This document shows, piece by piece, positions 7,380 to 13,317 of a stretch of DNA of 14,497 nt; the stretch's first letter is position 1; every line of letters begins with the position of its first letter. Below the pieces are notes generated by a model, which made no database searches, was not told the DNA's origin, and saw only the letters and a list, made by a program, of their open reading frames with translations. Origin of the DNA: Planctomycetota bacterium (lineage in GTDB: Bacteria; Planctomycetota; Planctomycetia; Isosphaerales; Isosphaeraceae). The stretch lies in assembly GCA_021778575.1 (NCBI GenBank), contig JAJYCH010000035.1:1-14497 (forward strand), read 5' to 3'. Both the position numbers and the translations under genes were made by a program.

Positions 7380-8093
7380 ATGGCAAACGGGATGAGTCTC
7401 AATAGCCGATCGCTCCGAGTCGGGGAGCCGAACGGTCCGATTGTCGATCGTGCTTATGATCAGGTCGTCGGCGAATTTCTCTCGAATCACGCTCTGGAAC
7501 AGGAGGAAGGCTTTTCCTCACTGATCGCCAAGCGTTTTCGCGAAGGTCCGGCGCGAATCTGCTCACGGGCGATCGGCGACTGGATCGAGCGCCGGTTGGT
7601 TGATCAGGGTTGGACCCAGCAGGATCTGGCCGACAGAGTGGGTGTCGATCGTTCCGCAGTGGCTCGCTGGACGGCGGGAGGGACCATCTCGCTCGGTCAC
7701 CTGGTACTGGTCCTGATCGAATTCCGCGCCGAACTGGGAGAACTTCCCTGGCCGGCCCGTCGAGAACTGGCGATCGAGGCTTACCTGGCTACCGTGGCGT
7801 TTGTCCGAGGAAAAATCGAGCCGAACGATCCGCCGAGACTGCTCGATCGCGAACAGTTCTGGTGTTTGTTCCACCTCTTCTCGGAACCGGACTGGGAACG
7901 AGCCACGCGATCGAACGATCCATCGCTACTTCGAACCGAAGCATCGCGGATCACCAAGCGAGCTTCGGCCAGCCTGGGAAAATCATTGAGCCGGATCAAC
8001 GGGGTGGATGAACTCCGGGCGCTGGTCAAGGACTGGGCTGCGGCATGGGTCGTTTGCCTCAAATTTCTCCCGAACGATTGGTCGATCCGATGA
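7380..8093 (+). CDS. XRE-type HTH protein of unknown function
   Basis: A 237-residue soluble protein. Residues about 65-115 form an XRE/Cro-type helix-turn-helix: IGDWIERRLVDQGWTQQDLA, then RVGVDRSAVARWTAGG as the turn and recognition helix. The 60 residues before it and 120 after it match no family I recognise. The C-terminal part is helical and rich in Trp and Arg (REQFWCLFHLFSEPDWERA), and may bind a ligand or protein partner. The ATG at 7380 has GAGGA 9 nt upstream; M5 is a poorer choice. The stop overlaps the next gene's start as ATGA, so the two products probably work together. The promoter at 7277-7305 carries a palindromic operator, consistent with autoregulation. Binding DNA is a fair inference; the target is unknown. 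Confidence 0.85.
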   Translation: MANGMSLNSRSLRVGEPNGPIVDRAYDQVVGEFLSNHALEQEEGFSSLIAKRFREGPARICSRAIGDWIERRLVDQGWTQQDLADRVGVDRSAVARWTAGGTISLGHLVLVLIEFRAELGELPWPARRELAIEAYLATVAFVRGKIEPNDPPRLLDREQFWCLFHLFSEPDWERATRSNDPSLLRTEASRITKRASASLGKSLSRINGVDELRALVKDWAAAWVVCLKFLPNDWSIR

Positions 8094-8806
8094 GCACTAA
8101 ACTCGAATCGTTGGTGAGTTACCTCTCCGGGTCCGAAACCGACCCTCGGTTTCTTGAAGAACTCGACGATCCCACCAGCAATGCGGCCCTCACACTCGAA
8201 GGCGTGAGAAGCCGGTCGGAGGCGCTGTTTCAGGAACCCGTTGCCACGGAATTTCTACCAAAATCGAATCAACTCGGTTCCTGGCCGGGCCGAATGGCGT
8301 GGATCTTCGCTGGCCTGGGAATTCTGGTCGTCCTGGTCGCGTGCTGGCGAATCGAAACTCAGATCACTCGGCTCGCCGCCGATCACGAGGCGCGAGAGAG
8401 TCAGAGGAGAGTCGAGACCAGGCAACTCGAAAACTTCATCGGCGAACTGAGAGCAAATCGCGCCGAAGGCCCTGCCTCTGAAACTGTTCTGGCGAGCCTC
8501 AACCGACTCGAAAAAGGCTTCGAGCAGATCGAGACACGTCTCAATCAAATCGAGAAACGGCCTGAACCCGAGAAGATCGAGACAGTTCCTCAACCGAGCC
8601 TTGGCGACCTGGCGAACCTCCGTCACGAATTCGCCAGCGCGGAAAAGGTCAGGGTTCGCCAGAACGAGGACTTGAAAACCTCCATCCACGAGATCAGCCG
8701 GCTTCTGCGGCTGCTCATCAATCGCCTGGAGCCCCCGCCGACCACACCCGCCGAGCCCCCTCGCAGTTTCTCCAACCCGATTCTGCCCGGAAACCCGCGT
8801 CGGTGA
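8090..8806 (+). CDS. Single-pass membrane protein with coiled-coil exterior
   Basis: A 238-residue protein of no recognised family. Residues 1-68 are a polar, acidic cytoplasmic segment beginning MSTKLESLVSYLSGSETDPR. One transmembrane helix is at about 70-86 (AWIFAGLGILVVLVACW). Residues 87-213 are long charged helices with heptad-like Leu/Ile spacing (NRLEKGFEQIETRLNQIEKR; ISRLLRLLINRLE), very likely a coiled coil. The tail is Pro-rich. There is no signal peptide, so the likely topology is N-in, C-out. The layout of short cytoplasmic head, one TM helix and extracytoplasmic coiled coil recalls anti-sigma or membrane-tethering proteins, but no zinc-finger or anti-sigma motif is visible. It starts by ATGA overlap with the HTH gene and has no good Shine-Dalgarno, so it probably depends on translational coupling. 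It may tether or control the HTH protein. Confidence 0.82.
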   Translation: MSTKLESLVSYLSGSETDPRFLEELDDPTSNAALTLEGVRSRSEALFQEPVATEFLPKSNQLGSWPGRMAWIFAGLGILVVLVACWRIETQITRLAADHEARESQRRVETRQLENFIGELRANRAEGPASETVLASLNRLEKGFEQIETRLNQIEKRPEPEKIETVPQPSLGDLANLRHEFASAEKVRVRQNEDLKTSIHEISRLLRLLINRLEPPPTTPAEPPRSFSNPILPGNPRR

Positions 8807-8838
8807 ATGGTGGAAATCCGAGCCCGAAATTTGAGGAG

Positions 8839-8855
8839 CCTGAACCTGGTTCAGG
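8839..8855. terminator. Hairpin between convergent genes
   Basis: CCTGAAC (8839-8845) and GTTCAGG (8849-8855) form a perfect 7-bp stem with a 3-nt loop in the 49-bp gap between the membrane-protein stop and the stop of the short DUF1559 gene. It abuts the latter stop codon, which can add a G-U pair. No strong T-run follows on either strand, so terminator function is plausible but not certain. Confidence 0.45.
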
Positions 8856-9632
8856 TCAGAACGGGTAGAAGCTGGGAAGCGTCAATAATTGTCCACCGGG
8901 ATACATCCCCAGGTAGGCTTCGGACTTCGGGACCGACCTGGCGTGACCGTCAAGATAGAGAACATTCGACGTCCCGTGACGGTTCCAGGCGATCCAGTTG
9001 TCGAGGGTGCTGGTTCCGAGCCAGATGTCGTAATCGTCCTGGCGCGGATCGGCGTTGGGATCGGTATCCATCGCATACGCGTTACGTTCGTTAAAGCAAA
9101 CGAAATTGGAAGTGCCGATTTCTTGCTGGAACCTGGGGAAGGTGTAACGACCGTAGCGCCGGGTGATATGGCTGAGGAGCGAGTTCATCAGGTAACTTGT
9201 CCGGTTGGTAATACCGTCGATCGTTCCATCCGATTTCAGATAGGGTTGAATCGTCGAGACATCGCTCATACACCGAAAAATCTTCTCGTCAGCGACCTGA
9301 ACTCCTCCTTTCGCGATCGCTTCGTTGGCGTAGGCAGGGTTGACGTAGGGCATGATCTTGTCTTCCCAGTAGATCTCGGCGAACGACTCGGCGTCGTTCA
9401 CCTGAGACGTAACGTCCGCCTGGAAGGGATGATGGAGGAAGAACTGTTCGCCCCAGTTGTCGAAATACTGCTGAACTCCGATGCCGATCTGGTGAAGGTG
9501 ACTCTGACAGTCCATTCGTCGGGCCGCCTCGCGGGCTCCTTGCACGGCAGGCAAGAGCAGGCCGACCAGCACCGCGATGATCGCGATCACCACCAGAATC
9601 TCGACCAGCGTGAACCCCTGTCGATACTTCAT
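8856..9632 (-). CDS. Short divergent DUF1559-like prepilin protein
   Basis: A 258-residue protein with the prepilin signal [20 protein letters not shown] (cleavage expected after G6, glutamate at mature +5), a hydrophobic helix to about residue 29 and [20 protein letters not shown], recognisably the DUF1559 N-terminal motif but diverged from the usual CxNNLKQ. The C terminus keeps the family end, [16 protein letters not shown] (219-234). The middle is shorter than in the 325-residue paralogue at 3352 and lacks its DGTSQT stretch. It should be processed by a prepilin peptidase and exported as a pseudopilin-like protein; no family function is known. The start at 9632 has GAGAGGAA just upstream. 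It is probably monocistronic, with a candidate promoter at 9703-9731. Confidence 0.9.
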   Translation of the reverse strand: MKYRQGFTLVEILVVIAIIAVLVGLLLPAVQGAREAARRMDCQSHLHQIGIGVQQYFDNWGEQFFLHHPFQADVTSQVNDAESFAEIYWEDKIMPYVNPAYANEAIAKGGVQVADEKIFRCMSDVSTIQPYLKSDGTIDGITNRTSYLMNSLLSHITRRYGRYTFPRFQQEIGTSNFVCFNERNAYAMDTDPNADPRQDDYDIWLGTSTLDNWIAWNRHGTSNVLYLDGHARSVPKSEAYLGMYPGGQLLTLPSFYPF

Positions 9633-9646
9633 CGGTTCCTCTCACT

Positions 9647-9670
9647 CCAGTCCGACTGGTTCCCGACCAG
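9647..9670 (-). promoter_or_regulatory. Overlapping inverted repeats upstream of the DUF1559 start
   Basis: CCAGTC-C-GACTGG (9647-9659) is a near-perfect 13-bp palindrome. It overlaps a second hairpin, CTGGT-TCCCG-ACCAG (9656-9670). They cannot form together. They sit in the leader of the minus-strand DUF1559 gene, directly upstream of its Shine-Dalgarno (9636-9643), where they could affect translation or serve as an operator. Confidence 0.35.
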
Positions 9671-9702
9671 GAATCATCCCCAGTCTGTCGTTGAATATTA
9701 AC

Positions 9703-9731
9703 TTTATACGATTCGTAATACGGGCCGTCGA
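9703..9731 (-). promoter_or_regulatory. Candidate sigma-70 promoter for the short DUF1559 gene
   Basis: Read on the minus strand, TCGACG (9731-9726) matches the -35 at four of six positions and TATAAA (9708-9703) matches the -10 at five of six, with a 17-bp spacer. It lies in a locally AT-rich patch and would give a leader of about 64 nt. The 11-bp palindrome TACGATTCGTA (9707-9717) overlaps the -10 and the spacer and may be an operator. Confidence 0.42.
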
Positions 9732-10187
9732 GAGTCTGTCGCAAATTCAAAGAATTCAGCGGTCCGTGGTTTTTCCGTGATTGGGACCTGATTGATTTAC
9801 AGTTCCATTCTCCGGTTCTTGCAAGCACTCACTCACACTTGGATTTCCGATACCCCTGATTCCATTTGAGTCAGCGACACGACCTGGCCGACAGAACTTG
9901 GAGGTTTTGGCGAAGATGGCGGGAAAATTCGGCAAACTGTGTTCGGGTTTCCGGCAATTCCCTTTTCTGTTAGAGGACTGCGCGGTACTAAAGTCACATC
10001 CCGGTTGTTGAAGATTGGGGAACGAACAATTCACGACGAGATGGGCGACCCGAGTTCTGCGATTTCGCCGGCTGAGTGACCTTTCGCGGACTTTGTTTTG
10101 TGTAATCACCTCCGACCTGGCAAAATACGCGAGATCGATCCACCAGGGCAGGGGGGCATCGGCCCTTTCGTTCGGAGTACACCTCAG

Positions 10188-11504
10188 ATGCAGGAATCGC
10201 AATCGACTCGACGGACCTTCTTGTTGAAAGCAGCCACGACGGCGGCCGCGGTCTCGGCAGCCTCTCAGATCGACATTGCCGCCAATGCGTATGCCGGGGC
10301 GGGGGATTCCCTCAAAATCGGCCTGGTGGGCTGCGGCGGTCGAGGAACGGGAGCGGCCGAGCAGGCTCTTCTGGCCGACAAGGGGAACGCTCTCTACGCG
10401 ATGGGCGATGCCTTCGCCAGCCAGATCGAGGCCAGCCATTCGAGCCTCAAAGGTTCACCAGCTCTGGGAGTTGGGGAACGAGTCGACGTCCCCAGTAGCC
10501 GACGCTACGTCGGATTTGACGCCTACAAGCAAGTCATTGATGATTGCGACGTCGTGCTTCTGACGACCCCTCCCGGGTTCCGACCGATTCACTTCTCCTA
10601 CGCCGTGGAGAAGGGGAAACACGCGTTCGTCGAGAAGCCGATGGCCGTTGATGGTCCCGGCCTCCGCAAGTTCATCGAAGCCGCCAAGCTTTCCAAGGAA
10701 AAAGGTCTGTCGGTCGTCAACGGGTTCTGCTGGCGCTACTTTGCGCCACGCCGAGAACTGATGGCGCGGGTGCATGGTGGTGAGATTGGCCCGATCGTCT
10801 CGATCGAGACCACGTACAACTCACAAGGGGTCTGGGAACCGGATCACGAACAGCATCTTCCGCGTGCCAAGTGCGAGTCGGAGATGGAGTACCAGATGCG
10901 CAACTGGTACTACTACTCGTGGCTGAGCGGCGACCATATCGTGGAACAAGCGGTCCACGGGCTCGACACGATGGCCTGGGCCATGAATGACGTTCCCCCC
11001 ATGCGATGTTGGGGCGTCGGCGGACGACAGGTTCGAACCGAGCCGAAATACGGCAACATTTTCGATCACTTCTCCATTGTCTACGAATATCCGGAAGATA
11101 TTCGAGGCTACCATCAGTGCCGCCACTGGGCGAACACGCAACCCCGGGTTTCTGACTATATCCTGGGAACCAAGGGACGTGCCGACGTCTTTGGCCGGAA
11201 AATCACCGGCGCCACAAACTGGCGTTATCGGGCGACCGACGGTGCTCCGCCGCTCGACATGTACCAGTCCGAACACAACGAGATGTTCGCCGGACTCCGA
11301 GCCGACAAACCCATCAATAATGCCGAGAAGGCCGCAACCAGTACCTTGCTGGCACTCATGGGCCGGATGGCGGCGTACACGGGCGAAGTGATTACCTGGG
11401 ACAAGGCCCTGGGATCAAAGGAAGCCCTTGTTCCCGAGACGTTTGCATGGGGCGATGCCCCGCATCAACCGGTCCCGATTCCGGGCGTGACTAAATTCTC
11501 GTGA
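10188..11504 (+). CDS. Tat-exported Gfo/Idh/MocA-family oxidoreductase
   Basis: A 438-residue NAD(P)-dependent oxidoreductase. The N terminus STRRTFLLKAATTAAAVSAA is a twin-arginine signal, so the folded, cofactor-loaded enzyme is exported. The mature part opens with the Rossmann strand IGLVGCGGRGTG (44-55), and continues with LLTTPPGFRPIHF (124-136) and the family motif EKP (149-151) in AFVEKPMAVD, whose lysine is the usual catalytic or cofactor-contacting residue. HIVEQAVHGLDTMAW (250-264) carries the catalytic-type histidine H257. Family members oxidise or reduce sugars, inositols and related alcohols; the substrate cannot be named. Exported forms are common in Planctomycetes. The start at 10188 has GGAG 10 nt upstream and places the RR at residues 8-9; the upstream in-frame ATG at 10098 would bury the signal. 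The gene stands alone and ends in a strong hairpin. Confidence 0.93.
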   Translation: MQESQSTRRTFLLKAATTAAAVSAASQIDIAANAYAGAGDSLKIGLVGCGGRGTGAAEQALLADKGNALYAMGDAFASQIEASHSSLKGSPALGVGERVDVPSSRRYVGFDAYKQVIDDCDVVLLTTPPGFRPIHFSYAVEKGKHAFVEKPMAVDGPGLRKFIEAAKLSKEKGLSVVNGFCWRYFAPRRELMARVHGGEIGPIVSIETTYNSQGVWEPDHEQHLPRAKCESEMEYQMRNWYYYSWLSGDHIVEQAVHGLDTMAWAMNDVPPMRCWGVGGRQVRTEPKYGNIFDHFSIVYEYPEDIRGYHQCRHWANTQPRVSDYILGTKGRADVFGRKITGATNWRYRATDGAPPLDMYQSEHNEMFAGLRADKPINNAEKAATSTLLALMGRMAAYTGEVITWDKALGSKEALVPETFAWGDAPHQPVPIPGVTKFS

Positions 11505-11515
11505 CTCAGACGAAG

Positions 11516-11549
11516 CGAACCCGTCGTCGAGAAATACGCGGCGGGTTCG
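11516..11549 (+). terminator. Strong hairpin after the oxidoreductase gene
   Basis: CGAACCCGTCGT (11516-11527) pairs with GCGGCGGGTTCG (11538-11549) over 12 bp including two G-U pairs, with a 10-nt loop. It begins 12 nt after the oxidoreductase stop. The stem is long and GC-rich as in terminators, but the downstream sequence lacks a T-run, so it may act with a factor or protect the mRNA 3' end. Confidence 0.6.
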
Positions 11550-11590
11550 TCGCCAATCAAACTCCGATTACGATAAACCTTCAGATCGGA

Positions 11591-11642
11591 ATTCTCGGAT
11601 TGTCCATACAGTGGCGAGAAATGTGGACAATTTCGCGAGAAT
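11591..11642. repeat. Two-part dyad (possible structured RNA or operator)
   Basis: ATTCTCG (11591-11597) is complementary to CGAGAAT (11636-11642), and inside it TTGTCCA (11600-11606) is complementary to TGGACAA (11624-11630); both 7-bp arms are perfect. The inner stem extends by T-G and A-T pairs. A competing hairpin, CGAGAAAT (11615-11622) with ATTTCGCG (11630-11637), uses the same bases with one mismatch, so two exclusive folds are possible. Confidence 0.5.
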
Positions 11643-11901
11643 GAGCAAACAAATGATTCTTCATGCTAATGAACTTCCCATTCTCTTAATAAGGCGAAAT
11701 TGCATGTGGTTATCGGGCAACGTTGACCTGCCAGATTGCTGATAATTTGAATAATCCAGAAAAAGAATTTCCGCGAAATCACCATCGACTGTACATTGTC
11801 GTCACAGTCTGAGTTCGTTTTCTCCTCATGGCGGACATCAGGTTTTTCTCCCCCGTGGAAATCCTGAACTCCAATCCTTCTCCTTGAGTATTGAAACAAC
11901 C

Positions 11902-12624
11902 ATGACGATGCTCCCATCAGCCATTCGACACCTCTGGGGTCGAACGTTTTCTGATTCGTCAATCGAAGAGATCTGCATCCGACCAATCGTGATGTCGCCT
12001 TCCCCGGCGACTCGTTCGATCGTGAAGCGAAGCATGGATCTCGTGGGAGCTGCCTGCGGGCTCATCGTTTTGTCGCCGGTCCTGACGCTGGTGGCTTTGC
12101 TGGTGCGTTTGGACTCGCCCGGCCCTATTTTGTTCCGTCAGCGACGGGTTGGTTTGTCGGGGCGTGTTTTTACCTGTCTGAAATTTCGGACGATGGTTGT
12201 CGACGCCGAGCAACAGTTACTTTCACTCGAAGAGCAGAACGAATCGTCGTGCGGCGTCCTCTTCAAAATCAAGCATGACCCTCGGGTGACACCACTCGGC
12301 CGACTCCTTCGTCGAACGAGTCTTGACGAGCTACCGCAACTCTGGAACATCCTGATGGCGGAAATGAGCCTGATTGGCCCCCGGCCGCTCCAGCTTCGCG
12401 ATAGCGAACGTCTGGAACAACTCGAACCGGAGGGTTACTCTCGACGACTGACGGTCCTTCCTGGTCTTTCCGGTCCCTGGCAAGTCGCTGGTCGAAGTCA
12501 GATCGACGGCGGAAAGATGCTCGACCTCGACCTTGATTACATCGAAAACTGGTCGATCAAGTCCGACCTGACAATCCTGTTCAAAACCGTGATCGTGGTT
12601 TTGAAGTGCAAAGGGGCTTGCTGA
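11902..12624 (+). CDS. Bacterial sugar transferase (undecaprenyl-phosphate type)
   Basis: A 240-residue protein matching the catalytic domain of polyprenyl-phosphate hexose-1-phosphate transferases (PF02397; WcaJ/WbaP/GumD type). After a 35-residue lead it has KRSMDLVGAACGLIVLSPVL (42-61), the membrane-inserting helix, then DSPGPILFRQRRVG (71-84), CLKFRTM (92-98), DPRVTPLGRLLRRTSLDELP (126-145) with the catalytic-region acidic residues, LWNILMAEMSLIGPRP (147-162), LPGLSGPWQVAGR (186-198) and a terminal KGAC where KGAY is usual. It transfers a sugar 1-phosphate to undecaprenyl phosphate, the first step of exopolysaccharide or capsule assembly. It lacks the N-terminal multi-TM domain of full-length WcaJ-like proteins. 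The start is uncertain: 11902 (ATG) has only a weak ribosome-binding site; TTG 11884 and ATG 11992 are alternatives. No other polysaccharide gene is in view. Confidence 0.92.
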   Translation: MTMLPSAIRHLWGRTFSDSSIEEICIRPIVMSPSPATRSIVKRSMDLVGAACGLIVLSPVLTLVALLVRLDSPGPILFRQRRVGLSGRVFTCLKFRTMVVDAEQQLLSLEEQNESSCGVLFKIKHDPRVTPLGRLLRRTSLDELPQLWNILMAEMSLIGPRPLQLRDSERLEQLEPEGYSRRLTVLPGLSGPWQVAGRSQIDGGKMLDLDLDYIENWSIKSDLTILFKTVIVVLKCKGAC

Positions 12625-12648
12625 GGCTCCCGCCAAGTTCCTCAGTGA
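12618..12648. terminator. Hairpin overlapping the sugar transferase stop
   Basis: CTGAGG (12621-12626), which contains the stop codon, pairs with CCTCAG (12640-12645); two G-U pairs and a T-A pair extend the stem to 9 bp, with a 13-nt loop. It lies at the convergent junction with the FixJ-type gene. There is no T-run on either strand and the loop is large, so terminator function is tentative. Confidence 0.3.
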
Positions 12649-12699
12649 ACCGAGAATCCCGGCAGCCGTTTATCCCGGGGTTTCCGACACCTCTCCCGC

Positions 12700-13317
12700 T
12701 CAACTTTCCGCCGGCTTTTCCTCGATACTTAGCGCCAGGCGCATCATCTCGACCACTGACCTGGTTCCCAGCTTCTTCATCAAGCTCGCTCGACGCATCT
12801 CGACTGCTCGGGGCGTGATTTCGAGCATACTGGCGATCGCCTTGTTGGGGCGACCGCCCATGATCAGGTCGAGGACCTCGCGTTCCTTGTCGGTCAATGA
12901 CCGAAATCGTGCCTGAATCGATTCGCGATCGGCGAGCAGGGCTCGTCGAGCGATATCGTCCTTGATGGCTCGCTGAATTTTTTCGAGAAGCGTCTGCCGA
13001 TTAAATGGCTTCTCGACAAACTCGACCGCTCCGGATTTCATCGCCCGGATGGCCATCGGCACATCGGCGTGAGCCGTGATGAAGATCACCGGCATCCCTT
13101 CGTCGCGAGCCGTGAGCATCTCAAAGAGATCGAGACCGCTGGTGCCCGGCATCCGGACGTCGAAAACGAGGCAGCCGGGACCTTTTGGCGAGAACTCGGT
13201 CAGAAATTGATCGGCGGACGCATAGGTCTCGACACTGAGACCCACGGTGCTCATCAACCAGCGGAGCGAATCCCGCATGTCGGGGTCGTCATCCACGATG
13301 TAGACGGTCGGTTCCAT
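12700..13317 (-). CDS. FixJ-type response regulator (receiver + LuxR HTH)
   Basis: A 205-residue protein. The receiver (about 1-118) shows acidic pocket DDD at 9-11, phospho-acceptor D53 in VFDVRMPG, T81 in FITAHAD and K103 in VEKPF, all intact; VEKPF and the length are typical of FixJ/TtrR-family receivers. A helical linker leads to a LuxR-type HTH at about 138-200 (SLTDKEREVLDLI, NKAIASMLEITPRAVEMRRA). On phosphorylation it should dimerise and bind promoters. Its start overlaps the 3' end of the FixL-like kinase by 29 bp, so they are co-transcribed and surely cognate. The ATG at 13317 gives the usual MEPTVYIVDDD; an in-frame GTG six bases upstream is possible. The neighbouring sugar transferase is a conceivable target, but nothing in the sequence proves it. 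Confidence 0.93.
   Translation of the reverse strand: MEPTVYIVDDDPDMRDSLRWLMSTVGLSVETYASADQFLTEFSPKGPGCLVFDVRMPGTSGLDLFEMLTARDEGMPVIFITAHADVPMAIRAMKSGAVEFVEKPFNRQTLLEKIQRAIKDDIARRALLADRESIQARFRSLTDKEREVLDLIMGGRPNKAIASMLEITPRAVEMRRASLMKKLGTRSVVEMMRLALSIEEKPAES

Larger units (their letters stand above)
9633..10187. other. Intergenic region between divergent genes
   Basis: These 555 bp separate the minus-strand DUF1559 gene from the plus-strand oxidoreductase. The left 100 bp hold the leader repeats and the candidate promoter described separately. The middle (about 9780-10060) shows no convincing gene, tRNA or strong repeat. Near the right end TGTAAT (10101-10106) resembles a -10, with GTGACC (10076-10081) 19 bp upstream as a poor -35; this could be the oxidoreductase promoter but is weak. 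GGAG at 10174-10177 is the likely ribosome-binding site of that gene. Confidence 0.5.
11505..11901. other. AT-richer intergenic region with several inverted repeats
   Basis: This stretch of about 400 bp between the oxidoreductase and the sugar transferase is visibly richer in A and T than its surroundings. After the hairpin at 11516-11549 it holds a two-part dyad at 11591-11642, overlapping small palindromes at 11653-11673 and an inverted repeat at 11787-11809. TTGACC at 11723 is a good -35 but lacks a -10 at proper spacing. No coding frame is convincing. It probably contains the sugar transferase promoter, which I could not pin down. Confidence 0.5.

Noticed and set aside
8889..9701. Plus-strand open frame of 270 codons across the short DUF1559 gene
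   Set aside because: The minus-strand product has a textbook prepilin signal and ribosome-binding site. The plus-strand translation has no recognisable feature.
11723..11755. Sigma-70 promoter starting with TTGACC
   Set aside because: The good -10-like boxes (GATAAT, AATAAT) are 12 and 21 bp away, and the hexamer at 17 bp (TTTGAA) is poor.
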